A stretch of 64,000 nucleotides of DNA. Origin: Bradyrhizobium sp. WSM1417. Its GTDB lineage: Bacteria > Pseudomonadota > Alphaproteobacteria > Rhizobiales > Xanthobacteraceae. Position numbers and translations under genes: made by a program. Location of the stretch: positions 4,702,392-4,766,391 of the forward strand of contig NZ_KI911783.1 in the NCBI RefSeq assembly GCF_000515415.1. Reading direction: 5' to 3'. Below the pieces are notes generated by a model. That model did no database searches. It worked only from the letters and a program-made list of their open reading frames with translations, and was not told where the DNA came from. This document shows, piece after piece, positions 53,328 to 60,159 of this stretch. Position 1 is the first letter of the stretch. Every line of letters starts with the position of its first letter.

Positions 53328-53542
53328 CAGGCCCAAAAGATGCGCGCGCAATGGCAGCACACGACGTCGCCGCACGATCCGATGGCATGGTGCCGACCAT
53401 CCGGGCTCAACGCGCAGCGCGCGCTGGTGCCGAACGGGTCCGCGATCGTGGCAATCACGCAGCCGATCTCGCGCTCGCCGACAAAACTGATGATATTAGC
53501 AGGGCGCTCGGCGTGGCGGGCCGGCGTTCGGGCGATTTGCAT
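53327..53542 (-). CDS. hypothetical phage protein with cysteines (71 aa)
   Basis: ATG at 53542; the stop TGA overlaps the next start (TGATG). ANIISFVGEREIGCVIATIA is beta-rich, then CALSPDGRHHAIGSCGDVVC and CHCARIFWA: a Cys-rich end that may bind zinc. Unknown. Confidence 0.65.
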   Translation of the reverse strand: MQIARTPARHAERPANIISFVGEREIGCVIATIADPFGTSARCALSPDGRHHAIGSCGDVVCCHCARIFWA

Positions 53543-53625
53543 GGCGGTGGTCCTCTGGCGGTTGAAAGAAGCGCGAGGTGGGCGGCGGCGTTACGCCACG
53601 TGCTGCCGCCCGGCCGCGCGGGTGG

Positions 53626-54048
53626 TCAGGTGAACAAGTTCTGGCTGTCGTGTCGGGCATGCGGGCTGCGATGCCCGCGGTAGAAATTCCGCTTCGTGGC
53701 CGCGCGCGCGACGGCGCGATCGAGCACCTCGCGCGTGGCCTGGTTGAACAGGGTTGGGTCGATGAAGCGCGGATGCAGGTTCTTCGCTTCAGCGAAACTC
53801 TTGGACATCGTCGCGATCAGAATGCCGCGCTCCGAGGGCACCTCGATCGTCACCATCGCCTTCGGCACCCACACGGCCTTGGCCGCAATGCCGCAATCGG
53901 AGACGAGGATCGCCTTGGCCGTCTGGCCATGGCGGACCAGCACCAGGGCCGTCATGCCGGGGCTGGTCGGCACGACGGCCCTTCGGCCGAAACCACGAGG
54001 CGCTACGCTCGCGGCAACAGAATTGGTGAAGTGGGCAATGGTACGCAT
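53626..54048 (-). CDS. hypothetical phage protein (140 aa)
   Basis: ATG at 54048; only 4 bases from the preceding gene. Beta-rich centre (ALVLVRHGQTAKAILVSDCG, VPKAMVTIEVPSERGILIAT) and a basic helical C-terminus (NQATREVLDRAVARAATKRN). Not recognised. Confidence 0.65.
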   Translation of the reverse strand: MRTIAHFTNSVAASVAPRGFGRRAVVPTSPGMTALVLVRHGQTAKAILVSDCGIAAKAVWVPKAMVTIEVPSERGILIATMSKSFAEAKNLHPRFIDPTLFNQATREVLDRAVARAATKRNFYRGHRSPHARHDSQNLFT

Positions 54049-54052
54049 GACG

Positions 54053-54469
54053 CTACTTTCCTTGCACTGGTTGACGCTTGGTGGTGTCGCAGCCGGCAAG
54101 ATGCTCGGCATATTCGCGAGCCTCGCCGCTGCCGAACGGAAGCGGGCGCGGGCCGTCGATCGCGCGGGCGACTGCCGCGACGATCAGGTGCTTGACCCAT
54201 TCTTCCGGCGAGTGGTCGGGCGTTGGCTTGCTGGTGCTGATGAGATGGAAACGACCGGCGAGATGCTTCGCGTCATTCAAAAGCGATGAGAGGGCTTTTG
54301 CGCCTTCGTCGGTTTCGCAATAGGTGCCGATCAGTGTGACGTCGTCGTAGCGAACGCCAGTCTTGCGCTGGACGCGTGCGCCGCAAGTGCCGTCATAGGC
54401 GGGCCGCACGACGTAGTCGCCGATAGCGGGAGCGACAGCCTGGGTGGGTTTCAGCTTGGCGGACGGCAT
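54053..54469 (-). CDS. hypothetical phage protein (138 aa)
   Basis: ATG at 54469, overlapping the preceding gene by one base. The N-terminus is basic, then YDDVTLIGTYCETDEGAKAL, FHLISTSKPTPDHSPEEWVK and helix-rich HLIVAAVARAIDGP. No family. In the left operon. Confidence 0.65.
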   Translation of the reverse strand: MPSAKLKPTQAVAPAIGDYVVRPAYDGTCGARVQRKTGVRYDDVTLIGTYCETDEGAKALSSLLNDAKHLAGRFHLISTSKPTPDHSPEEWVKHLIVAAVARAIDGPRPLPFGSGEAREYAEHLAGCDTTKRQPVQGK

Positions 54470-54840
54470 CACGCACCCATCCGACGTTCGGCGGCGTGGA
54501 TGGCGTCGCAGGCGCGACTGTCGCGCTCCTGGGCGTCGAAGGCGTTGAGCAAGATACGTTGGCGCCATCCGATGACGGCGTTGCGGTCGATCAGCTGCAC
54601 GCGGCCGAGGCCATCGCAAGCCTGACATGGGACGTCATAGCGCCCGGCGAGATAATCGTCTCTGAAGTCGTCGTCCTGGTCGGCCCATTCGGAAGCCGTG
54701 AACGCACCAAGGTGCGAGCTGCTTTTGGCGGTGCCCTCACAGTGCGAGCAGATCAGCCACTTCGTGGGAAATTGCGCCTTGATCTCGTCGCGGTTGGTGA
54801 AGATCGAAACCGAGATCGTGCTGCGAGCGGCGGACGGCAT
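54469..54840 (-). CDS. zinc-ribbon phage protein (123 aa), first gene of left operon
   Basis: Two CxxC pairs: WLICSHCEGTAK and VPCQACDGLGRVQ, the DnaJ-like zinc arrangement. Starts 21 bases after the PL transcription start predicted here, GGAG 8 bases upstream. As the first gene under the PL promoter it would be made early after induction. Function unknown. Confidence 0.75.
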   Translation of the reverse strand: MPSAARSTISVSIFTNRDEIKAQFPTKWLICSHCEGTAKSSSHLGAFTASEWADQDDDFRDDYLAGRYDVPCQACDGLGRVQLIDRNAVIGWRQRILLNAFDAQERDSRACDAIHAAERRMGA

Positions 54841-54867
54841 GGAGGGCTCCGTGTGTTGACGGAGCCG

Positions 54868-54895
54868 ATAATAAGACGTTTTGTCTTTTCGTCAA
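54868..54895 (-). promoter_or_regulatory. PL promoter
   Basis: Minus strand: -35 TTGACG (54890-54895), 16-base spacer, -10 TATTAT (54868-54873). An operator with arms AAGAC/GTCTT (54873-54887) fills the spacer, and a second begins at 54895. Near-consensus sigma-70 signals. Confidence 0.8.
54873..54887. promoter_or_regulatory. cI/Cro operator OL1
   Basis: AAGACGTTTTGTCTT: perfect 5-base arms with a 5-base centre, inside PL. Confidence 0.75.
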
Positions 54896-54909
54896 GGACG
54901 ATTTGTCTT
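54895..54909. promoter_or_regulatory. cI/Cro operator OL2
   Basis: AGGACGATTTGTCTT, one mismatch in the arms, 22 bases centre-to-centre from OL1 (about two helical turns), overlapping the -35 element. Confidence 0.65.
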
Positions 54910-54916
54910 ATTCCGT

Positions 54917-55402
54917 CTAGAGCCCTTTATTCGAATTTGTCAGCCTTGGGTGGTAGCTGAGAGAATAGCTCTGGTCTTCGGCAAACCCTATCCTGGTGAT
55001 GTCAATCTGATCGCCGGCAGGCCGCCAAACCATGAAATCCATGATCTGGGATCTCGTGTTCGTCGCCGGCTCGCCGTATTTTGCCCTAAGAGAGCCAATC
55101 AGCTGGTTGCCCTTCGACGGATCATCGAGGCGCAGGGTAACGATCGCGAGCTTGTGAGTCTGGTTGTCGAAGAAGGCGAACGCAGTGAACGGCAAATCAC
55201 CTGATTGATAGGACCCGTAGAGCAGCGCCGTTTCGTTAGCCGTCTTCTGTTTATTGCAGACCGCGCTGCATCGCTTCATCTGGCTCTTCGATGCGGCGAC
55301 GACCTGATCGACGGTCATTCCCCATTTGGTGTACTGCCAATCCGCACTGGCCGCTGAGGTTGTGGCGAGAAATACGCCAATGCTCGCTGCAATCAATTTC
55401 AC
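54917..55402 (-). CDS. secreted protein behind cI (possible lysogenic-conversion gene)
   Basis: GTG at 55402 with AAGGAAA upstream gives 161 residues. Signal peptide KLIAASIGVFLATTSAASA, then WQYTKWGMTVDQVVAASKSQ. Two cysteines (RCSAVC) could pair. It lies 13 bases after cI on the same strand, so it is expressed in the lysogen. The WGMT motif is like host protein 10055 (FSPGMT). Probable moron; function unknown. Confidence 0.7.
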   Translation of the reverse strand: MKLIAASIGVFLATTSAASADWQYTKWGMTVDQVVAASKSQMKRCSAVCNKQKTANETALLYGSYQSGDLPFTAFAFFDNQTHKLAIVTLRLDDPSKGNQLIGSLRAKYGEPATNTRSQIMDFMVWRPAGDQIDITRIGFAEDQSYSLSYHPRLTNSNKGL

Positions 55403-55415
55403 GGGTGAAATTTCC

Positions 55416-55727
55416 TTAGGCTGCTCGACGCTTGACGGTTTTCGGCTTTCTGCCCCGCTTCTCAACGGGCCGTTCGACGGCGGGTCCGCTGTAGAGCCAA
55501 CCGATGGTCACGTTCGTCAGCGCGCAGAAGGAGGGAATGAGGTGATGAGGCAGGGGCGAGCGCGTTTCATATTTCTGGTAGGCGCTCGCCGCCTTCGAAT
55601 CATCTTCCGCCGCAAGACCCATCTCGATCGCTATCGAGGCCTGGGTGAACCCGGCGTTGTGTCGAGCGTAGGCGGTTCTCGCCAAGAACTCCTCTTTGAA
55701 GTCGCTGACTTTGCGGGGCTTTTTCAT
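55416..55727 (-). CDS. cI: cI-like repressor (XRE family)
   Basis: 103 residues. Helix-turn-helix of Cro/C1 type: AYARHNAGFTQASIAIEMGL then SAYQKYETRSPLPHHLIPSF, ending NVTIGWLYSG. There is no C-terminal autocleavage domain, so it is a short repressor without the RecA-dependent switch of lambda CI. It is the presumed binder of the AAGAC-N5-GTCTT operators. The ATG comes one base after an operator; no ribosome site is present. Confidence 0.85.
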   Translation of the reverse strand: MKKPRKVSDFKEEFLARTAYARHNAGFTQASIAIEMGLAAEDDSKAASAYQKYETRSPLPHHLIPSFCALTNVTIGWLYSGPAVERPVEKRGRKPKTVKRRAA

Positions 55728-55728
55728 G

Positions 55729-55743
55729 AAGACATTATGTCTT
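55729..55743. promoter_or_regulatory. operator OR at cI start
   Basis: AAGACATTATGTCTT, perfect arms, one base before the cI ATG and covering the -10 (CATAAT, 55734-55739) of the cI promoter. Confidence 0.75.
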
Positions 55744-55764
55744 TGTGGAATACCCCCGTCGTCC

Positions 55765-55781
55765 GACAAGATGTCCTTGTC
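55765..55781. promoter_or_regulatory. operator OR middle
   Basis: GACAAGATGTCCTTGTC, 6-base arms with 5-base centre, a variant of the same dyad. Positioned near the -35 of the cI promoter, the place where lambda repressor activates PRM. Confidence 0.6.
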
Positions 55782-55804
55782 GTTTAAGACGATTTGTCTT
55801 ATCT
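55777..55804 (+). promoter_or_regulatory. PR promoter
   Basis: TTGTCG, 16 bases, TTATCT. The spacer holds an operator (55786-55800), so repressor would block it. Predicted start about 55811, two bases before the cro ATG. Confidence 0.75.
55786..55800. promoter_or_regulatory. operator OR at PR
   Basis: AAGACGATTTGTCTT, perfect arms, between the -35 and -10 of PR. Confidence 0.75.
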
Positions 55805-55812
55805 CCGTTGGT

Positions 55813-56043
55813 ATGGTTGATTCGTTCCGCTCCATCATTGATCTCTGGCCGACGCGCATCGCGATGGCGTCGGACATCGGCGGGGACGCTGGTGAGGTCT
55901 CCAAATGGTGGCAGCGTGACAAGATACCCGACAGGTGGTGGGCACGGGTCGTTTCGACGGCGACGGCCAATGAAAACGGCGTCACCCTAGAAGTCCTTGC
56001 CCGGCTCGCGGCCGGCGCGGATGCCGAAGGGGCCCGCGCATGA
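55813..56043 (+). CDS. cro: Cro-like regulator
   Basis: 76 residues. Small HTH: MVDSFRSIIDLWPTRIAMAS, DIGGDAGEVSKWWQRDKIPD (recognition-helix region with WW) and RWWARVVSTATANENGVTLE. Divergent from cI with only 85 bases between the starts. Likely represses cI and starts the lytic programme. The alternative YdaS-like label has the same meaning. Confidence 0.8.
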   Translation: MVDSFRSIIDLWPTRIAMASDIGGDAGEVSKWWQRDKIPDRWWARVVSTATANENGVTLEVLARLAAGADAEGARA

Positions 56044-56332
56044 CGCCGCGCAGGAAAGCGAATTACCAAGCCCATTCCACCCGCCCCATTCTTTTTGCTT
56101 ATTTTTCCTATCCTGATTGGGACCACAGGAACCTTCAACTAAAATCTGCATGTCTTCGTCAAAGTACGGAGAGGGTGTCCCGGGACGAAACAGCTTTTGC
56201 GCGCGCAGGTAGAGCAAGCCGGCATGGCCGTCATGCAGATCAGATTGCGCGCGTCCCGACAGGAATATCGCTGCGTTGCGCAAGCGGGCCTGCAGTTCAA
56301 TCGACAGTGTTGCGTTGCGTAGGGGGTATGTC

Positions 56333-56605
56333 GTGTCCATTGTCGAATCGTGCACGTTGCCGCCCGTGCGGCCTAGGAGAACACTGCGAACAGTTGTTCG
56401 TAGAAAGTTCGAGAGAGAAAATCTTTCCAAGTTCGGGCGCGTCTGCGCTGAACTATGGCCGGACCAGAAGGTCGACGTCATCCTGGCGCAGCGCATCGGC
56501 TGCACTGAACGCGCCGCTCAATTCTACATCAGCGGTGGCCGCGAGCCTTCTTATGAAGCGCTCATGGTTGTGCTCGACGAGCTGCGCCCCCGCAAGCGGG
56601 CTTGA
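56333..56605 (+). CDS. HTH-like phage protein (90 aa)
   Basis: GTG at 56333 with AGGGGG 6 bases upstream. Basic N-terminus (RPRRTLRTVVRRKFERE) and a Cro-type fold segment: WPDQKVDVILAQRIGCTERA then AQFYISGGREPSYEALMVVL. May be a second regulator (cII-like position). No ribosome site ambiguity. Confidence 0.65.
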   Translation: MSIVESCTLPPVRPRRTLRTVVRRKFERENLSKFGRVCAELWPDQKVDVILAQRIGCTERAAQFYISGGREPSYEALMVVLDELRPRKRA

Positions 56606-56631
56606 GACCAATCATCAACAGGAGGAATTCC

Positions 56632-56877
56632 ATGTCGAACATTCTCGGCACGACCCGGCGCGACAAGATCACGGGCTTTCAGGGCGTGGTGACCGGTTAC
56701 TGCGAGTACATCAGCGGCTGCAACCAGGCTCTATTGGTGCCGAAGGTCGACGAGAAAGGCTCTCACGTCGAACCGCACTGGTTCGATGTGCAGCGGCTGG
56801 AGCAGGTTGGCACCGAAGTGCTCAAGCTGGACAACGGTTCATCACCGGGCTGCGATATGGCGGCGCCGAAGCGCTGA
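56632..56877 (+). CDS. phage protein, beta-barrel type (81 aa)
   Basis: AACAGGAGGAATTCC ATG: strong ribosome site. The pattern GFQGVVTGYCEYISGCNQALLVP with HWFDVQRLE is a recognisable small phage/plasmid protein family (GxxGxxxGxxxYxxGCxQ). No known function. An early right-operon gene. Confidence 0.75.
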   Translation: MSNILGTTRRDKITGFQGVVTGYCEYISGCNQALLVPKVDEKGSHVEPHWFDVQRLEQVGTEVLKLDNGSSPGCDMAAPKR

Positions 56878-57282
56878 TTGAATCCCGAGCGAAAGAACCA
56901 AAGGCAAACGCAGGATCAGCGGTCGCGACATCGGGCCGCCCTGCATGGGTTCGAGTAGGATCGTCCGTGGTCGGGTCGCGGACTGCAACGTCTGAGAGAA
57001 TGGACGCGACGGGCGGAGAGAGTGCCGCACCTTTTCAGCTTTGCTCGCCCGACTGGTCAGTTGACCCTCAAATAAACCGAGCATGGCGCGTTGCCCTTCG
57101 AACGGAAGGGCCTGCTGCATACGAGCGTCGTTACGGCGAGCGGTCCAGCATGGAAGCGGGAATAGACGCGCCCCGGGCCCACGGCGGTAGCATCAGACGT
57201 CGCCGAACGTCAGAGAGGTTTCGTGGGACGGCGGCGCGAGGGCAGGTGTGCCTGCTCGATCGTTCGTCATCGGCTAATTTCA
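56878..57282. other. 400-base stretch before phage tRNA
   Basis: Open frames exist on plus but one long frame continues through the tRNA, so none is reliable. Probably non-coding or a decayed gene. Confidence 0.4.
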
Positions 57283-57360
57283 TGCAGGGCAGAGCAGCCC
57301 GGTCAGCTCATGTGGCTCATAACCACAAGGTCGTCAGTTCGAATCTGACCCCTGCAACCA
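57283..57360 (+). tRNA. phage tRNA with CAT anticodon (Met or lysidine-Ile)
   Basis: 78 bases: acceptor TGCAGGG/CCCTGCA, D arm GAGC/GCTC, anticodon stem TGTGG/CCACA with loop CTCATAA (anticodon CAT), T arm GTCAG/CTGAC, and CCA encoded after A. All stems pair perfectly. In the right operon of the prophage. Confidence 0.93.
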
Positions 57361-57592
57361 ATTCAGTTTCGGACGGCGTCACAAACGGCTCTCTTCCCTC
57401 GGGAGAGAGTGAGCCTGCGGTGACGCTGGTTCTCGCGCCGTCCGAATCCAGTTCGGGCGACGGCCTTGGCATCCATCAGCCCGGGTCAATGACACGTGGG
57501 TTCGCGGTTGAGCGTCAACCTGCGTCGGGAAGGGCGCGTGATCGCGCTATGTGCCCCGCCGTCGCCCGATTCAACCAGGGGAGGGCGGCGTA

Positions 57593-58123
57593 ATGGGCAG
57601 CAAGACTAATCCAGGTCAATTCGACTGCTACGCCAGCGCGCTCCCAGACGAGCCGATGTTCATCCTGCTCGCGCGCGACCCGATGGCGCCGGCGTTGGTC
57701 CAAATGTGGGCCATCTTGCGGAAGCAACTGATAGCGACGGGCGAGAAGCCCCTCGAAGACATGGAGTTGGCCGACGAGGCGGAGACTTGCGCCGCCGTGA
57801 TGCGTGCTTGGCGCTGGAACAATGAAGGAAAATGGAGCGTGCCCGCGGACGAAGGCATCGATCCGACGACAGCCGATCTGTTCAAGCCCACAGGAAACCA
57901 CGGTCTCGTCGACGCCGAGATCTGCTTCAACTCGCTACTGCTGGTCGGCGATACCGACGTCACCGAAGAGCTGGTCGCCACCTGGACGCAAGAGCAGATG
58001 GACCGTGCGTACGACTGGGCCATGAGGGTTCATCTTCACGCCAGCGACAACCCCGGCGTTCTCGTGCCGGCTAGACCCGACTTCATTCTGAATTTCGCGA
58101 GGGCCGCCAGCACCGATAGCTGA
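57593..58123 (+). CDS. hypothetical phage protein (176 aa)
   Basis: GGGGAGGGCGGCGTA ATG. Mixed alpha/beta: PMFILLARDPMAPALVQMWA, ADEAETCAAVMRAWRWNNEG and WTQEQMDRAYDWAMRVHLHA. Acidic overall. The DNA before its start reads TAATG with an upstream frame, but that frame is doubtful. No family. Confidence 0.7.
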   Translation: MGSKTNPGQFDCYASALPDEPMFILLARDPMAPALVQMWAILRKQLIATGEKPLEDMELADEAETCAAVMRAWRWNNEGKWSVPADEGIDPTTADLFKPTGNHGLVDAEICFNSLLLVGDTDVTEELVATWTQEQMDRAYDWAMRVHLHASDNPGVLVPARPDFILNFARAASTDS

Positions 58124-58241
58124 CGTCCTCGCATCCAGTTCCAGTAAGCATCACTAGCGTATCCCGACATCACCTGCAGCTGCACCCGTTCGGTCATTTC
58201 CGGACGTGAGCTTCTGCGTCCCTGAACCATGGAGCTGTTCG

Positions 58242-58484
58242 ATGTCTCCGATCGTGCATCACCTGATCACCAGCCTCTTCGCCTACACCATGATCGGCTC
58301 CCTGGTGTGGATGGTGATCTACAGCTACGGCCATTTGGCGCGCGTGTACGACGAGCCCTCGGGCAGCGGCGAGGTGATCGACGGCATCGCCAACATCATC
58401 ATCACCTTGACGCTGATCCTCGGCTGGCCCGGCATGCTCGGCGTCGTCCTGCACTGGGCCCGGCAGCGGAGGGCGCGCCAGTGA
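58242..58484 (+). CDS. small phage membrane protein (80 aa)
   Basis: GGAG 6 bases before ATG at 58242. Two helices (SLFAYTMIGSLVWMVIYSYG and IIITLTLILGWPGMLGVVLH) with a basic C-terminus (RQRRARQ). Overlaps the next gene by 4 bases (GTGA). Could be a superinfection or lysis-related protein, unproven. Confidence 0.6.
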   Translation: MSPIVHHLITSLFAYTMIGSLVWMVIYSYGHLARVYDEPSGSGEVIDGIANIIITLTLILGWPGMLGVVLHWARQRRARQ

Positions 58485-58813
58485 AGATCATCGACAACAT
58501 GATGGTCGTGCTTCCCATCGCCGCAATAGCGATCGCGCTGCTGTTGGCGTGCGCGCTACGGATCGTCCGCCGAGGGGCCGCGTCGTCTCCTTCGCTTTCC
58601 GCGGTGGCGGACGATCCGTTCTTTTATCCGTTCGGCGAGATGCCGACCGTCCCGCCCGAGCGCCGCCTGGTGGCACGCGACTTCCGCGCCTGGGGCATTC
58701 CACTTCGTTCGCATTCCGCCGCGGTTGCCCACCAGCGGAATGAGGGCGACGGCCGTCCTGCATCCCTGTCGGGGACGGCCGTCGTTCTCAATTTTCCGAA
58801 GAGGAGCGCGTGA
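58481..58813 (+). CDS. membrane-anchored phage protein (110 aa)
   Basis: GTG at 58481, GGAGGGCG upstream. One N-terminal helix (MMVVLPIAAIAIALLLACAL), then a soluble part (FYPFGEMPTVPPERRLVARD). Ends one base into the next gene's start (TGATG). Unknown. Confidence 0.6.
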   Translation: MKIIDNMMVVLPIAAIAIALLLACALRIVRRGAASSPSLSAVADDPFFYPFGEMPTVPPERRLVARDFRAWGIPLRSHSAAVAHQRNEGDGRPASLSGTAVVLNFPKRSA

Positions 58814-59337
58814 TGCAACTCGCAGGTTGGATTCAGACGTTCACAGGTAAAAAGTTCTGGCCGCTCGATCCACGGCCTGAGGATGTCGATATCGTCGACA
58901 TCGCTCACGCCCTGGCGATGCAGTGCCGGTTTGGCGGGCACTGCCTCAAATTCTACGCCAACGCCGAGCACTCGGTTTACGTCTCGCATCACAGTGGCGC
59001 CGACGCGCTCGCCGGATTGCTGCACGATGGCAGCGAGGCCTACCTGCTCGACATGTTGTCGCCCATCAAGGCTTTCATGCCGGACTACAAGGCGGCAGAG
59101 AAGCGGTGCCAGGCCGTGGTCTACCAGGCGTTTGGCCTGCCAGACGAGACGCCGGCGAGCGTTAAGACCGCCGATCGGCGCCTGCTCAAGACTGAGCGAA
59201 TGCAGATCATGGCCCCTTCGGCGGATCCGTGGGTGATCGATGCCGAGGAGACGCTGCCGATCCAGATTGGAGGCTGGTCACCCTCGACGGCCAAGGTGGC
59301 CTTTCTCGATCGGTTCGAGCAGCTGAGGAAGGCGTGA
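58813..59337 (+). CDS. HD-domain phosphohydrolase (YfbR-like)
   Basis: 174 residues. HD metal site: NAEHSVYVSHH, LAGLLHDGSEAYLLDMLSPI (His-Asp then Glu and Asp) and a C-terminal DRFEQLRKA. Related to 5'-nucleotidase YfbR that hydrolyses deoxynucleoside monophosphates, found in phage for nucleotide pool control. Start at 58813 after AGAGGAG. Overlaps both neighbours by one base. Confidence 0.85.
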   Translation: MQLAGWIQTFTGKKFWPLDPRPEDVDIVDIAHALAMQCRFGGHCLKFYANAEHSVYVSHHSGADALAGLLHDGSEAYLLDMLSPIKAFMPDYKAAEKRCQAVVYQAFGLPDETPASVKTADRRLLKTERMQIMAPSADPWVIDAEETLPIQIGGWSPSTAKVAFLDRFEQLRKA

Positions 59338-59672
59338 TGCAGCAACATCTCACCCGCGCCGAGCAGGCCAATCTGATCGCCGGCCACGCCGTCGCCTACG
59401 CGACCGCCTACCTCGATGGCCGCCACACCGCGCAGCAGCTCGCCGACAACGCCGACCGGCTGTTCCTCGACCTGCTGGTGATCGAAACCGCCGAGACCAG
59501 CACCTTCCTTATTCCGGTGCAACTGCTTGCCCTCACCATGATGCGTACCGCGCGCTGTGCGCGGGATATCTCGCAATGGCCGTCACGGGAGGATCGCTGG
59601 CAGGCCGTCATGGCCTCGCTCGTCGACCTCGTCATGAACGAAAGCCGCGAGCTCACAAAGGACCCATCATGA
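59337..59672 (+). CDS. hypothetical phage protein (111 aa)
   Basis: Entirely helical: QQHLTRAEQANLIAGHAVAY, QQLADNADRLFLDLLVIETA and VQLLALTMMRTARCARDISQ. Overlaps the HD gene by one base. Unknown. Confidence 0.65.
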   Translation: MQQHLTRAEQANLIAGHAVAYATAYLDGRHTAQQLADNADRLFLDLLVIETAETSTFLIPVQLLALTMMRTARCARDISQWPSREDRWQAVMASLVDLVMNESRELTKDPS

Positions 59673-59998
59673 AGCCGCTCTCCGAGCACATGACCGTGCT
59701 GATCGCGACCGCCGAGGACATGATGCGGCGGCCGGTCCATCAGATCCCTACTGCGCTCCCGGCTGGTTTCGCCGAGATGGCTGCGGAGATCTATCGCGCT
59801 GATGCTTCGCCTTGCGACGGGATCCGCTCAACCATCGCTGCCGTTATCATGTGCAAGGCAATCGAAGGCTTCTTCTCCGGTCAGGCCGGTGATGGACACT
59901 ATCAGTCGACCATCGGCCACACGCTGCCGCGCCTTAAAACGGAGGCATGGCAGCAGATGAAGAATGAGCGAGCGGTCTCCGAGGAGACGCGGCGATGA
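59669..59998 (+). CDS. hypothetical phage protein (109 aa)
   Basis: Helical: LSEHMTVLIATAEDMMRRPV, ALPAGFAEMAAEIYRADASP, and IRSTIAAVIMCKAIEGFFSG. 4-base overlap on both sides. Unknown. Confidence 0.65.
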   Translation: MKPLSEHMTVLIATAEDMMRRPVHQIPTALPAGFAEMAAEIYRADASPCDGIRSTIAAVIMCKAIEGFFSGQAGDGHYQSTIGHTLPRLKTEAWQQMKNERAVSEETRR

Positions 59999-60159
59999 GC
60001 GTCAACAACGAAGAGATCCGCCGCGAGGTCGATCGGCGCCTCGCCGCCGCGCTTCGCGATGCGGCCGGCAGCGCGCTCGGCATGCCGGGTTCCGTCGACA
60101 CCTTCAAGGCCATGCTCGAACGCGCCGATCTCGCGCTCGTCCTGAAAGAGGGGGTGTGA
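59995..60159 (+). CDS. small phage protein (54 aa)
   Basis: ATG at 59995, 4-base overlap with its neighbour. NNEEIRREVDRRLAAALRDA then AMLERADLALVLKEGV: a short basic/acidic coiled coil. Too short for most callers but placed in an unbroken operon. Confidence 0.7.
   Translation: MSVNNEEIRREVDRRLAAALRDAAGSALGMPGSVDTFKAMLERADLALVLKEGV

Noticed and set aside
55987..56505. Minus-strand frame with a fairly protein-like stretch (RNAAIFLSGRAQSDLHDGHA)
   Set aside because: It faces the right operon, overlaps cro and the gene at 56333, and has no ribosome site. Kept as a weak alternative only.
56040..57593. 517-codon plus-strand frame running through cro's end, other small genes and the tRNA
   Set aside because: It overlaps two better genes in other frames (56333, 56632) and reads through the tRNA, so it is not one gene.
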